DNA of 64,000 bases, from assembly GCA_050485485.1 (NCBI GenBank), contig JBJHBM010000008.1:14865-78864 (forward strand), read 5' to 3'. The stretch is from WHSO01 sp050485485. GTDB lineage: Bacteria; Pseudomonadota; Alphaproteobacteria; SMXQ01. The position numbers and the translations under genes are program-made. This document shows, one piece after another, positions 1-8,322 of the stretch. Below the pieces are notes generated by a model. That model made no database searches, was not told the DNA's origin, and saw nothing but the letters and a program-made list of their open reading frames with translations. The stretch's first letter is position 1; each line of letters starts with the position of its first letter.

Positions 1-9
1 ACGCGCGCC

Positions 10-561
10 TCATCCTTGCCTTTCCCGCACCGCGTCCCTGCGGTCCACGGCAACAGTCGGCGCGTCCTGCTCATGGCGCCTGCCGTCCATGTGCCGGCGC
101 AACATCTCGCGTCCGCGGAAGAGCCGCGACATCACGGTCCCGATCGGCACGCCGAGCACGTCGGCCGCCTGCCGGTAGCTCATGCCCTCGAGCCCCACCA
201 GCAGGACCACGGAACGGTAGCTCGTCGGCAGCGCGGCAAGCGCACGCTTGAGGTCGCGGATCTCGAGGCGCTCCTGCTGGTTGGGCAGCGCGCGCAGTAC
301 CGGGCTCACGTCCTCGATCGGCACCTGTATGCCGTGGCGCCGCTGGCGCGCGATGCCATCCACGTAGATGTTGTGGAGGATGGTGAAGAGATAGGCCCTG
401 TGATCGCGCACCTTCGCCCAGACATGCACGTGGGACAGCGCGCGGGCGAGGCATTCCTGTACCAGGTCGTCGGCCTCGATCGAGTTGCCGGCGAGCGCCA
501 TCGCATACCGCCGCAGCCCCAGCACATGGGACTTCAGGACTTCGGTGAGTTTTTCCGCCAC
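10..561 (-). CDS. ECF-family RNA polymerase sigma factor
   Basis: A 183-residue sigma-70 family protein of the extracytoplasmic-function type, expected to direct RNA polymerase to a small stress or envelope regulon. Region 2 is visible as the DDLVQECLARAL stretch near residue 31 and region 4 as SYRQAADVLGVPIGTVMSRL near residue 127; sigma regions 1 and 3 are absent, as is usual for ECF factors. The start is GTG, preceded by a GGGGG run about 9 bases upstream. Any anti-sigma gene in the same operon would lie beyond the left edge. It is not obviously EcfG itself. Family assignment is firm; the ECF group and signal are unknown. Confidence 0.93.
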   Translation of the reverse strand: MAEKLTEVLKSHVLGLRRYAMALAGNSIEADDLVQECLARALSHVHVWAKVRDHRAYLFTILHNIYVDGIARQRRHGIQVPIEDVSPVLRALPNQQERLEIRDLKRALAALPTSYRSVVLLVGLEGMSYRQAADVLGVPIGTVMSRLFRGREMLRRHMDGRRHEQDAPTVAVDRRDAVRERQG

Positions 562-815
562 GCGCGCGTCCCCCCAAGCCAGGGAGCCGAAGCGCGGCCC
601 GGGAAACGACAGACGCTTCCCGCCGTCCGGGCAATGCGGACGGCGCCATCCGCTTCGACGTCAACAGAGTAGTTACTAGTGGCACGAGAGAACGTGGCAT
701 CGCTGTGACCAATCTGTGGTTGCGGTAGTAAGACGGCGCACCCACCCGAGTATTCCTGTGCAAATTGTTTACAACCGACGCAATTTTCGGCGCTCCCGGG
801 AGATGGCCGACGACC

Positions 816-845
816 GGGCCCATCAGCGCGGGGCCCATCAACGCG
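816..845. repeat. 15-bp tandem duplication across a stop codon
   Basis: Two adjacent 15-base copies (816-830 and 831-845) beginning GGGCCCATCA differ at one base. The second copy contains the stop codon of the PRC-barrel gene, so the first copy carries an identical untranslated TGA just downstream. It looks like a simple slippage duplication. Confidence 0.8.
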
Positions 846-1272
846 AGGGCGAACGGTTCTGCATGTCCGCAAGCGTCCGGAACTGCGGTACCTCGGCGAT
901 CTCATCCCGGGTCAGCCGCACCAGGACGATGTGGTCTCCTCCCATGCCGGCGGTCGGCTCGATCCGCACATGGGCACTTGTCACCCCGACCGTCCGCCTA
1001 CCGATCCCTAGGAACCCGCCCGCGCCGATCACGACGCCGGCAACCCGGCCCTGCGGGTCGAGGACGAGGTCGGCCACGTCGCCGATTCTCCTGCCGTCCT
1101 GGGTCACCACGGCGCTGCCGAGCAGGTCGCGCGCCATGATCTGGCCCACCTGCTGGGCCTCGAGGATACCCTTGCCCGCCAGCCCGTTCTCGTCCAGCAT
1201 CCGCGGCGATTGCGCCGCCGTCACGCCGGCGACGAGCAGAATCGCGACGGCGCTCATCAGGGACCACTTCAT
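838..1272 (-). CDS. exported PRC-barrel domain protein
   Basis: 144 residues. An N-terminal signal peptide (charged MKWSL, hydrophobic core, cleavage near AAQ) is followed by one PRC-barrel domain with the typical IGDVADLVLDPQGRVAGVVIG pattern and the GGFLGIG turn around residues 60-100. Such proteins are common in alphaproteobacteria, are often stress-induced, and are probably periplasmic; their molecular role is mostly unknown. I chose the ATG at 1272 because GGAGGTGGGAG precedes it directly; an in-frame ATG 27 bases upstream lacks this. The stop codon lies inside a 15-bp tandem duplication. Confidence 0.88.
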   Translation of the reverse strand: MKWSLMSAVAILLVAGVTAAQSPRMLDENGLAGKGILEAQQVGQIMARDLLGSAVVTQDGRRIGDVADLVLDPQGRVAGVVIGAGGFLGIGRRTVGVTSAHVRIEPTAGMGGDHIVLVRLTRDEIAEVPQFRTLADMQNRSPSR

Positions 1273-1423
1273 CTCCCACCTCCAGGACCTGCGATCCACG
1301 GCCGGATTCCGGCCAGCCTCCCGGACGCCCCGAACGGTCGTCCTATGCAGATACCTAGACCCCCGTGGGCGGCCGGCTATTCCCGGCTACCTCCTTCGAT
1401 GACACGGCGCGGTCCCGGGAGCC

Positions 1424-3886
1424 CTATTCGGCGGCGTTGGCCGGCGGCGGCAACGACGACGCCGCGCGCGGCTCCGCGGGCGCAGGCCCGAACTCGGCCT
1501 CGATCCCGGCGATCTCGCGTTTGACGCGCACGAAGCTGTCGGGCGTCACCGAGACGGAATCGAGGCCGATCTCCACCAGCCGGCGCGCGAAATCCGGATG
1601 GTCGCTCGGCGCCTGGCCGCACAAGCCGACCTTGCGGCCGCAGGCATGCGCCCTGCGGGTCACGTCGGCGATCGCGGTGAGCACGGCCTCATTGCGCTCG
1701 TCGAACAGGTCGGCAAGGCGATCGGAATCCCGGTCGATGCCGAGCAGGAGCTGGGTCAAGTCGTTGCTGCCGATGGAGAAGCCGTCGAATCGCGCCGCGA
1801 ACTGCTCCGCCAGGATCACGTTCGACGGCACCTCGCACATCATGTAGACCTCGAGCCCGCCGCAATTGCTCGCGAGTCCGTGGTCCGCCATCAGCTCCAA
1901 CACCCAGTCGGCCTCCTCGGGGGTGCGGCAGAACGGAATCATCACCGCCACGTTGTCGAGGCCGATGACGTTGCGCACGAAGCGGATCGCAGCGCATTCG
2001 AGCCCGAACACGGCGGTGTAGTCGGGATGGTAATACCGGCTCGCGCCGCGCCAGCCGATCATCGGGTTTTCCTCGACAGGCTCGAAAGCCTTGCCTCCGA
2101 TCAGGTCGGCGTATTCGTTCGATTTGAAATCGGTCATGCGGACGATGACCGGCTTCGGGTAGGCCGCCGCCGCGATCCGCGCGATGCCGTGCCCCAGCGT
2201 CTCGATGAAGAAGCGGCATTTGTCCTCGTAACCGGCCGCGATCTCGTCGATGCGGCGGCGCAATGCCGCGTCCTCGAGACAATCGTATTGCACCAGCGCC
2301 TGGGGATGGCACTTGATCAGGCTGGAGACGATGAACTCCAGCCGCGCGAGGCCGATGCCGTCGGAAGGCAGGCGCCACCAGCGGAACGCGCCGGCTGGAT
2401 CGCCTACGTTGAGCATGACCTTGGTGCGAGTCCGCGGAATCGAATCGAGCCGCACGGAATCGACGACATATCTGGCCTTGCCGCGATAGACGTTGCCCCT
2501 GTCGCCCTCCGCGCAGGACACCGTCACCATGACACCGTCCTCGAGCACGCGGGTGGCGTTGCCGGCGCCGGTGACGGCCGGCAGGCCAAGCTCACGACTC
2601 ACGATGGCGGCATGGGACGTGCGGCCGCCGTGATCCGTGACGATGGCCGCGGCGCGTCGCATGACCGGCACCCAGTCCGGATCCGTCATGGCGGTGACCA
2701 GCACGGCGCCGTCTGTAAAGCGATCCGCCTGGTCCGGGCTGTCGAGACGGCAGACCTTGCCCACCGCGATCGCGTCGCCGATGGCATGTCCGGTCGTCAG
2801 CACGGAGCGCGGCGGACGCACGATACGATAATGCCTATAGAGCGCGCCCTCCTCGCGCGAGCGCACGGTTTCGGGACGCGCCTGCACGACGAACAGCGCG
2901 CCGCTGTCCCCGTCCTTGGCCCATTCGATATCCATGGGCCGGCCATAATGGGATTCGATCGTCACGGCCCAGCGGGCAAGCTGCAAGATCTCGTCATCGG
3001 CAAGCACGAAAGCCGCGCGCTCGGCCTTCGGCGTCGGCACCTCGCGCGTCGTGCCGGGCCCCGATTTCCGGTAGATCACCTTACGGTGCTTCGCGCCAAG
3101 CCGCTTGTCGATAATCGGCCGGCACTCGCCCACATCGAGCAAGGGCTTGAACACCATGAATTCGTCGGGCTCCACCGCACCCTGAACCACGGACTCGCCG
3201 AGTCCCCAGGCACCGTCGATCCGCACCACGTCCCGGAATCCCGTTTCCGTATCGAGCGTGAACATGACACCGGCGCAGCCGAGGTCGGACCGCACCATGC
3301 GCTGGATGCCGACCGACAATGCGGCGGCGGCATGGTCGAGGCCGTGCGCCTCGCGATAGGCCATCACACGGGCCGTGAACAGCGAGGCGTAGCAACGCTT
3401 GCAAGCCGCGACCACGGCGTCTTCACCGGTCACATTCAGAAAGGTCTCGAGTTGCCCCGCGAAGCTGGCATCGGGCATGTCCTCCACGGTTGCGCTGGAG
3501 CGGACCGCGACATCGCCGCCCCCGAGCGCGCGATAGCCGGCCACGATCTCGCGGGAGATCGCGACCGGCATGTCTGCCGTCACGATCGCTTCGCGGATCG
3601 CCGAGGCGGCCGCATCGGGTGTCGTTTCCTTGCGCGCGAGGCGCGCGAGGCAGCCGTCGATCGTTTCGTCGAGCCGCGCGTCGCGCAGGAAGATACGGTA
3701 GGCCTCGGTCGTGACGGCGAAGCCGGACGGAACGGCGATGCCGGCGTTCCGCAGGGCACAGGTCAATTCGCCGAGGGAGGCGTTCTTGCCCCCCACTCTC
3801 TGAAAGTCTGCAGCCGATAGCCTGTCGAACGGAATGGTGAAATTCTGGGAGTGAGATGGGGCGGGGCCGTCCATTCCGTCGAGCAT
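1424..3886 (-). CDS. ppsA: phosphoenolpyruvate synthase
   Basis: 820 residues, close to the usual length of about 790-800. It converts pyruvate, ATP and water to phosphoenolpyruvate, AMP and phosphate, feeding gluconeogenesis in the cytoplasm. Domain order is the standard one: an N-terminal pyruvate phosphate dikinase nucleotide-binding domain (VGGKNASLGEL near residue 31), a central mobile domain with the phosphohistidine motif TDHGGRTSHAAIVSREL, and a C-terminal PEP-binding TIM barrel containing SIGSNDLTQL and the catalytic-cysteine segment GLCGQAPSD. The start at 3886 follows an AGAGGTG ribosome site; upstream in-frame ATG codons lack one. Growth on acids made by the neighbouring catabolic genes would require this step. 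Confidence 0.95.
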   Translation of the reverse strand: MLDGMDGPAPSHSQNFTIPFDRLSAADFQRVGGKNASLGELTCALRNAGIAVPSGFAVTTEAYRIFLRDARLDETIDGCLARLARKETTPDAAASAIREAIVTADMPVAISREIVAGYRALGGGDVAVRSSATVEDMPDASFAGQLETFLNVTGEDAVVAACKRCYASLFTARVMAYREAHGLDHAAAALSVGIQRMVRSDLGCAGVMFTLDTETGFRDVVRIDGAWGLGESVVQGAVEPDEFMVFKPLLDVGECRPIIDKRLGAKHRKVIYRKSGPGTTREVPTPKAERAAFVLADDEILQLARWAVTIESHYGRPMDIEWAKDGDSGALFVVQARPETVRSREEGALYRHYRIVRPPRSVLTTGHAIGDAIAVGKVCRLDSPDQADRFTDGAVLVTAMTDPDWVPVMRRAAAIVTDHGGRTSHAAIVSRELGLPAVTGAGNATRVLEDGVMVTVSCAEGDRGNVYRGKARYVVDSVRLDSIPRTRTKVMLNVGDPAGAFRWWRLPSDGIGLARLEFIVSSLIKCHPQALVQYDCLEDAALRRRIDEIAAGYEDKCRFFIETLGHGIARIAAAAYPKPVIVRMTDFKSNEYADLIGGKAFEPVEENPMIGWRGASRYYHPDYTAVFGLECAAIRFVRNVIGLDNVAVMIPFCRTPEEADWVLELMADHGLASNCGGLEVYMMCEVPSNVILAEQFAARFDGFSIGSNDLTQLLLGIDRDSDRLADLFDERNEAVLTAIADVTRRAHACGRKVGLCGQAPSDHPDFARRLVEIGLDSVSVTPDSFVRVKREIAGIEAEFGPAPAEPRAASSLPPPANAAE

Positions 3887-4035
3887 GTTCACCTCTCTTC
3901 TGTCTGACCATCGGTGCATGTGGCGGGACGGTCGCAAGACCCCTTCCCGCAGGAAACCGTCTGCGGCAGCGCGGCAAGATTCGGATCGGCGGCGACGGGG
4001 CGGCGGCACCCGTCCCGGCTTGTCCGCGAAGCGCC

Positions 4036-5328
4036 TCAGCCCGACGAGGGCGAACGGAACGGCGTCAGGCGCTCGCCCTGGATGCCGAGCGCCTGCAGCA
4101 ACGCATCGTCTATCTCGCTGCTCCCTCCGAGCCCGCGGTCCCGCCGGAAATCACGGATCGCGGCGTGCGTGCGTGCGCCGGCAAGGCCGTCGATGGGGCC
4201 GACCGCGTAACCGCGCTGCGCGAGCGCCGACTGAAGCGCGACCACCAACGGTCCGGTCGCCGTAATGGTTGAACGCGGCCGCGTCGGTGCCGTCACGACT
4301 TCCCGCGCCGGCGGCGCGGGCGGAACGAACCGCGCCGTGGGCGGCAGCACCATCTCCCCGGTCTGTGTCTCTTCGCCGACTCCCGTCACGCCTCCGGGGC
4401 CCTCAATCGACGTCGATAACGGCAGGCTTTCGATCATGCCCGATGCACCCGGCATCCCATCGGCCGGCGCGCCGAAATACGGTGCGGAAGGAGATTCCGC
4501 GCCGACGCCTTGCAGGGCCGCGACCACGGCCTGGGTCGTGGACGAGACGAGGCGCACGAAATCGGGGCCGACGATGACCGCCGCCAGCGCGGCGAACCCC
4601 ACGAGCACGCCGTAGTACCAGCCGTCCCTGCGGCGGATGGCCCCGGCGCTGAACCGCGACAGGTCGGGCGCGAACTTAGACGCGATCCTGGCTTCGCCGG
4701 TATCGGTATAGGGCGGGAGGCTCTCCTCGAGGCGGTCGGGCGCCGGGCCGCCGGCGCTTGCGCCCAGCCAGGGCTCGAGGCGGGGCGCTTCATGCTCGGG
4801 CCCGGAACCGCGCCGCGACCCACGCCACCGGCGTCCCGCGCCTTCGAATTCGTCCGACTTCATCCGCATCCGCGAAGCCCGATGAGACGGCTTGCCTACC
4901 GGCCATCTGTCCGGATCCTGCTCTGGCTGAAAGGGCGGCTCGGAAGCGGCTTCCGGCGCAGCGGGCGCCCCTCCTTCGGGGCTACCGCGGGCTTCTGCCG
5001 GGTCGTGCCCGTATTCCTCGACCACGCCGAGATTGGGCGGCGAGGACACCGCCTTTCCGGGCCCGACCGTTCCGGGACCGCTTGCGGTGTCCGGGTCGTC
5101 CTCCGGCTCGTCCCCGGAATCGCCGGCACCGGGCGGCGCAGCGGCGCGCGGATCGTCGCGGCGGGCGGCCGGCCCCCTGTCGTAGCCCTCCTCGCCGAAC
5201 AGGCGGGCGAAGGCTTCGTCCGACCATACCGGCACCACTTCCGCCCGCGGCGGCGGACCCTGCCGCCGCGGCACGCGGGCACGTCGCACGCGCCCCAATC
5301 GCAAGCGTCTGGTGGAACGGTCTTCCAT
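4036..5328 (-). CDS. membrane-anchored peptidoglycan-binding protein
   Basis: 430 residues. Residues 1-235 are hydrophilic, rich in Pro, Gly, Asp and Arg, and probably disordered in the cytoplasm. One transmembrane helix spans roughly 238-257, followed by a periplasmic linker. The last 60 residues form a peptidoglycan-binding domain type 1 (LQSALAQRGYAVGPIDGLAG, then a conserved xxIRDFRRDRGL helix). The ATG at 5328 is preceded by CGGAGGA. The gene starts about 60 bases from a GGAAC-N16-CGTT promoter, so it is a likely member of the general-stress regulon. No enzymatic domain is visible. A role in envelope sensing or anchoring is inference only. Confidence 0.75.
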   Translation of the reverse strand: MEDRSTRRLRLGRVRRARVPRRQGPPPRAEVVPVWSDEAFARLFGEEGYDRGPAARRDDPRAAAPPGAGDSGDEPEDDPDTASGPGTVGPGKAVSSPPNLGVVEEYGHDPAEARGSPEGGAPAAPEAASEPPFQPEQDPDRWPVGKPSHRASRMRMKSDEFEGAGRRWRGSRRGSGPEHEAPRLEPWLGASAGGPAPDRLEESLPPYTDTGEARIASKFAPDLSRFSAGAIRRRDGWYYGVLVGFAALAAVIVGPDFVRLVSSTTQAVVAALQGVGAESPSAPYFGAPADGMPGASGMIESLPLSTSIEGPGGVTGVGEETQTGEMVLPPTARFVPPAPPAREVVTAPTRPRSTITATGPLVVALQSALAQRGYAVGPIDGLAGARTHAAIRDFRRDRGLGGSSEIDDALLQALGIQGERLTPFRSPSSG

Positions 5329-5391
5329 GATCGTCCTCCGGCAGTCGCGCGGTACCGAAGTGGCGCCCGGGACTGCAAAACATCTGCGACC

Positions 5392-5420
5392 GGGAACGCA
5401 TCGCGCGGCGAGTCGTTCCC
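5392..5420. promoter_or_regulatory. palindromic, bidirectional EcfG-type promoter
   Basis: On the plus strand GGAAC (5393-5397) is followed after exactly 16 bases by CGTT (5414-5417). On the minus strand GGAAC (5419-5415) is likewise followed after 16 bases by CGTT (5398-5395). The seven outer bases GGGAACG/CGTTCCC form a perfect inverted repeat. GGAAC-N16/17-CGTT is the known consensus of EcfG, the alphaproteobacterial general stress sigma factor. It faces the peptidoglycan-binding gene on one side (leader about 60 bases) and the ChvI-like regulator on the other (leader about 320 bases). Confidence 0.65.
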
Positions 5421-5743
5421 ACTGACGCATGCATGCCGAAAACTATTCCTGGGTCACAGGATGCTCGCTCGTCGGGACACAAGCCGGAAGGATTTAACCG
5501 TCCCGTAAAGGAATAAATCACGCGCCATGCACGTCATCGATCACAGCGCAAATGTTTTTCATTCCGATAACGACATGATCTCCACTTTTTCAAATCCGAC
5601 GTCGCGAGGCCGGTCCGCATCCAACCCTGCGGGCCTCAACGGAAGCAATGCAGCAACCAGAAGGATAGCGGCCGAATGCGGGACGGCCGGGTACGTGGCC
5701 CAACCCCGCCGTTCAGACTCACATCCGGAAGGAGCATTCACAG
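5421..5743. other. AT-richer intergenic region upstream of the regulator
   Basis: This is most of the only gene-free gap above 300 bp (5329-5743). Besides the palindromic promoter it holds a GTCACA hexamer at 5453, a short AT-richer stretch around 5540-5600, and the ribosome site AAGGAG before 5744. A 93-codon open frame inside has no ribosome site and no family resemblance, so I see no gene here. Confidence 0.6.
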
Positions 5744-6667
5744 ATGGTCTCTGGCATGATGACTGGCGAGGTCACAAAAGGATCACAGCTTGCCGCGCCT
5801 CCCCGTGAGTCGCGACATATGTCGTTACCGGACACCCTGGAGCCGGCCACGCTCGCCGCAAGGCCCCTGCACGAGCGTAACGGCGCACCGTCCGCCGCGC
5901 CCAAGCCCGGCCACGGACAGGAAGTCCTCCTGGTGCTGCCCGATGGCGAATACCGCCAATCGCTGTCCACGTACCTGAGGCGCCAGGGCTTCAAGATCAT
6001 CGAGGTGGACTCGGCCCAGGCCGCCATAACCCGCGCGCTGACCGGCGAGAAGATCCACGTGGTCGTGATCGCCGTGGACCTTCCCGACATGCCCGGCATC
6101 GAGATGCTCGCCCGCCTGCGCGACCTCGGCGTGAACGCGGCGATCGCGCTGCTCGCAGATGCCTACGACCAGGTGCACGAGGAAGTGGCGCTCGAATGCG
6201 GCGCCGCGGAGTTCCTGTGCAAGTCCCGGCGCCATTCCATCATCGCCAAGCGGCTGCACCTGCTGGCCGCGGGCACCAAGCGCCAGAACGGCCATGAGAC
6301 GGCCGCCGGGGAGGACCTGAAGGTCGGGAAGCTGGTGCTCAAATCGCATTGCCACCGCGCCCTGTGGCGGGGGCACGAGGTGCCGCTGACGGTCACGGAA
6401 TTCCGCATCGTACGCCTGCTGTCGTGCCAGAAGGACGTGACCCTGTCCTACCGCGAGATCTACGACGTCGTGCATGGCGAGGGCTTCCGCGCGGGCGACG
6501 GCCCGGACGGCCACCGGACCAACGTGCGCTCCTTGATCCGCAAGATACGCAAGCGCTTCTGCTCGCTCGACAGGAGCTTCGACCACATCGAAAACGTCCC
6601 TGGCTACGGCTACTGCTGGCGCAGCAGGCCCGTCCAGGGCGGCGAGCCGGAAACGCGCGCCGGCTGA
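5744..6667 (+). CDS. ChvI-like OmpR-family response regulator with degenerate receiver
   Basis: 307 residues. A 58-residue N-terminal extension precedes a receiver domain (about 60-180) and a winged-helix DNA-binding domain (about 190-300). The latter carries LTVTEFRIVRLL, the IYDVVHGEGF loop and HRTNVRSLIRKIRKRF, very like ChvI of rhizobia, which controls exopolysaccharide genes. In the receiver, the phospho-acceptor position, four residues before Pro114, is Ala110 rather than Asp, and the acidic pair reads Pro66-Asp67; the conserved lysine (Lys160) is kept. Phosphorylation-independent control is therefore likely. AAGGAG precedes ATG 5744; Met26 at 5819 is an alternative start. No cognate kinase is adjacent. 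Confidence 0.85.
   Translation: MVSGMMTGEVTKGSQLAAPPRESRHMSLPDTLEPATLAARPLHERNGAPSAAPKPGHGQEVLLVLPDGEYRQSLSTYLRRQGFKIIEVDSAQAAITRALTGEKIHVVVIAVDLPDMPGIEMLARLRDLGVNAAIALLADAYDQVHEEVALECGAAEFLCKSRRHSIIAKRLHLLAAGTKRQNGHETAAGEDLKVGKLVLKSHCHRALWRGHEVPLTVTEFRIVRLLSCQKDVTLSYREIYDVVHGEGFRAGDGPDGHRTNVRSLIRKIRKRFCSLDRSFDHIENVPGYGYCWRSRPVQGGEPETRAG
5771..5787 (+). promoter_or_regulatory. GTCACA direct repeat, 11-bp period
   Basis: GTCACAAAAGGATCACA contains two TCACA cores exactly 11 bases apart, one helical turn, as is common for OmpR-family regulators. It lies in codons 10-15 of the ChvI-like regulator. That suggests autoregulation, or that transcription or translation really starts downstream and Met26 is used. 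Confidence 0.45.
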
Positions 6668-6744
6668 GGCGCAGGGGCGTAGGGAACGGCCGGCACCCGA
6701 GCGCGGCAAGCCTGCGAGAAGGATCCACGAAAGGGGAGAATCCG

Positions 6745-8196
6745 ATGGATGCGATCGGCTTGGACCGCGACGCGGCGGGGCACGTCTATCCCGTGCTGCT
6801 CGGCGGCGGAATGGGGACGCGGCTGTGGCCGCTGTCGCGCGAAGCCAGCCCGAAGCAGCTGCTGGCCCTGACCTCGTCCCGGACCTTGCTGCAGGAGACC
6901 GCCCGGCGTGCCCGCGACGCGCTCGGCCTCGAACGGCCCATCGTGCTGTGCGGCGCGGACCAGCGGCACCAGATCACCGAGCAGCTCGACGAGGTCGGTA
7001 TCACTCCCGGGGCCATATTGTGCGAGCCCGTGGGGCGCAGCACCGCGCCCGCGCTGGCCGCGGCCGCGCTCTATCTCAAGGCGCACGACCCCCAGGCGGT
7101 CATGCTGGCCCTGCCCGCCGACCACCACATCGGCGACACCGCCGCCTTCGGCGAGGCCGCCCGCCGCGCGGTCAGGCCGGCGACACATGGCCGCCTGGTC
7201 TGCTTCGGCATCCGGCCGACGCGTGCCGAGACCGGCTACGGTTACATCCAGCGCGGCGCGCCGCTCAACGACAGCGACGGCGCGTTCGCCATCGCCCGTT
7301 TCATCGAGAAGCCCGATGCCGCGACAGCCGCCAGGCTGGCCGCCGACGATGCCTACCTCTGGAACAGCGGCATGTTCGTCCTGCCGGCGGCGGTCTTCCT
7401 GGAAGAGCTCGGTCGCTACGAGCCGGCCGCGCTCGCGGCCTGCGAGCGGGCGCTCGTGGCGGGACAGGAGAAGGGCGGCTACGTCCATCTCGACAGCGAT
7501 GCCTTCGCGGCCGGCCCCTCGATTTCGGTGGACTACGGCGTGATGGAGCGTACCGACCGCGCCGCCGTGATGCCGGCGGATATGGACTGGAACGACGTCG
7601 GGTCGTGGTCGAACCTGCGCGACGCGGGCGAGCGCGACGCAACCGGCAACGTGATCCGCGGCGACGTCCTCACCGAGGACGTGCGCGATTCCTATATCCA
7701 TTCCGACGGGCGGCTGGTCGCCGCGATCGGGGTCGACAACCTGGTGATCGTGGAGACCGGCGACGCCGTGCTGGTGAGCCATGCCGCGCGCGCGGCCGAA
7801 GCGGGCCGGATCGCGCGCCACCTCAAGGCGGCAGGGCGCTGCGAGGCGGAAACCCACCGACGGGTCCGGCGGCCGTGGGGCTATTACGAATCGCTCGACT
7901 GCGGGCAACGGCACCAGGTCAAGCACATCATGGTCAAGCCCGGCGCGCGCCTGAGCCTGCAGATGCATCACCACCGCGCGGAGCACTGGATCGTGGTGGG
8001 CGGCACCGGACGCATCGAGTGCGACGGCGAGAGCCGCCTGCTGTCCGAGAACGAGCGCACCTACATCCCGCTCGGCGCCACGCACCGGCTCGAGAACCCG
8101 GGTAAGGTACCGCTCCATTTGATCGAGGTGCAGGTCGGCGACTACCTGGGCGAAGACGACATCGTGCGCTTCGACGACACCTATGGGCGCGCATGA
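6745..8196 (+). CDS. manC: mannose-1-phosphate guanylyltransferase / mannose-6-phosphate isomerase
   Basis: 483 residues, the standard length of the bifunctional type II enzyme (AlgA/XanB/ManC). The N-terminal nucleotidyltransferase domain has GGGMGTRLWPLSREASPKQ near residue 17, the signature for GTP:mannose-1-phosphate guanylyl transfer. The C-terminal cupin, about residues 370-480, contains HIMVKPGARLSLQMHHHRAEHW, with the metal-binding residues of type II phosphomannose isomerase. It makes GDP-mannose, which Gmd and Fcl at the far end of the locus convert to GDP-L-fucose. AAGGGGAG precedes the ATG at 6745. The open frame continues upstream, but without a good start. Confidence 0.96.
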   Translation: MDAIGLDRDAAGHVYPVLLGGGMGTRLWPLSREASPKQLLALTSSRTLLQETARRARDALGLERPIVLCGADQRHQITEQLDEVGITPGAILCEPVGRSTAPALAAAALYLKAHDPQAVMLALPADHHIGDTAAFGEAARRAVRPATHGRLVCFGIRPTRAETGYGYIQRGAPLNDSDGAFAIARFIEKPDAATAARLAADDAYLWNSGMFVLPAAVFLEELGRYEPAALAACERALVAGQEKGGYVHLDSDAFAAGPSISVDYGVMERTDRAAVMPADMDWNDVGSWSNLRDAGERDATGNVIRGDVLTEDVRDSYIHSDGRLVAAIGVDNLVIVETGDAVLVSHAARAAEAGRIARHLKAAGRCEAETHRRVRRPWGYYESLDCGQRHQVKHIMVKPGARLSLQMHHHRAEHWIVVGGTGRIECDGESRLLSENERTYIPLGATHRLENPGKVPLHLIEVQVGDYLGEDDIVRFDDTYGRA

Positions 8197-8232
8197 CCTT
8201 CCATATAGCGCATGGCAGGGCCGTACCACCTT

Positions 8233-8258
8233 GGTCCTAGCTGACACCGCATGATCAC
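8233..8258 (+). promoter_or_regulatory. degenerate GGTCAC-type repeats before the export genes
   Basis: GGTCCT (8233), GACACC (8243) and GATCAC (8253) recur every 10 bases upstream of the Wza-like gene. They match the GGTCACA repeats found elsewhere in the locus only loosely. This is a weak candidate site for the same regulator. Confidence 0.25.
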
Positions 8259-8322
8259 AAGGCCGTGCCCGGCACCATTGCTAGCGTTGTGCGTATTCCA
8301 GTCCATGAGGAATGGCGATCCC

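Noticed and set aside
732..756. GGAAT-N16-CGTC on the minus strand upstream of the first sigma factor
   Set aside because: Both elements deviate from the ECF consensus and the leader would be about 165 bases. It is possible but not supported enough to list.
1598..3820. 740-codon open frame opposite phosphoenolpyruvate synthase
   Set aside because: It is fully antisense to a textbook enzyme gene, with low-complexity Arg/His-rich translation and no ribosome site.
5451..5482. GGGTCACAGG followed by GGGACACAAG as another regulator repeat
   Set aside because: The cores are 23 bases apart, out of phase with the 10/11/21-bp spacing of the other sites.
5527..5808. 93-codon open frame between the palindromic promoter and the regulator
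   Set aside because: No ribosome site, overlaps the start of the regulator, and its composition is unlike the neighbouring proteins.
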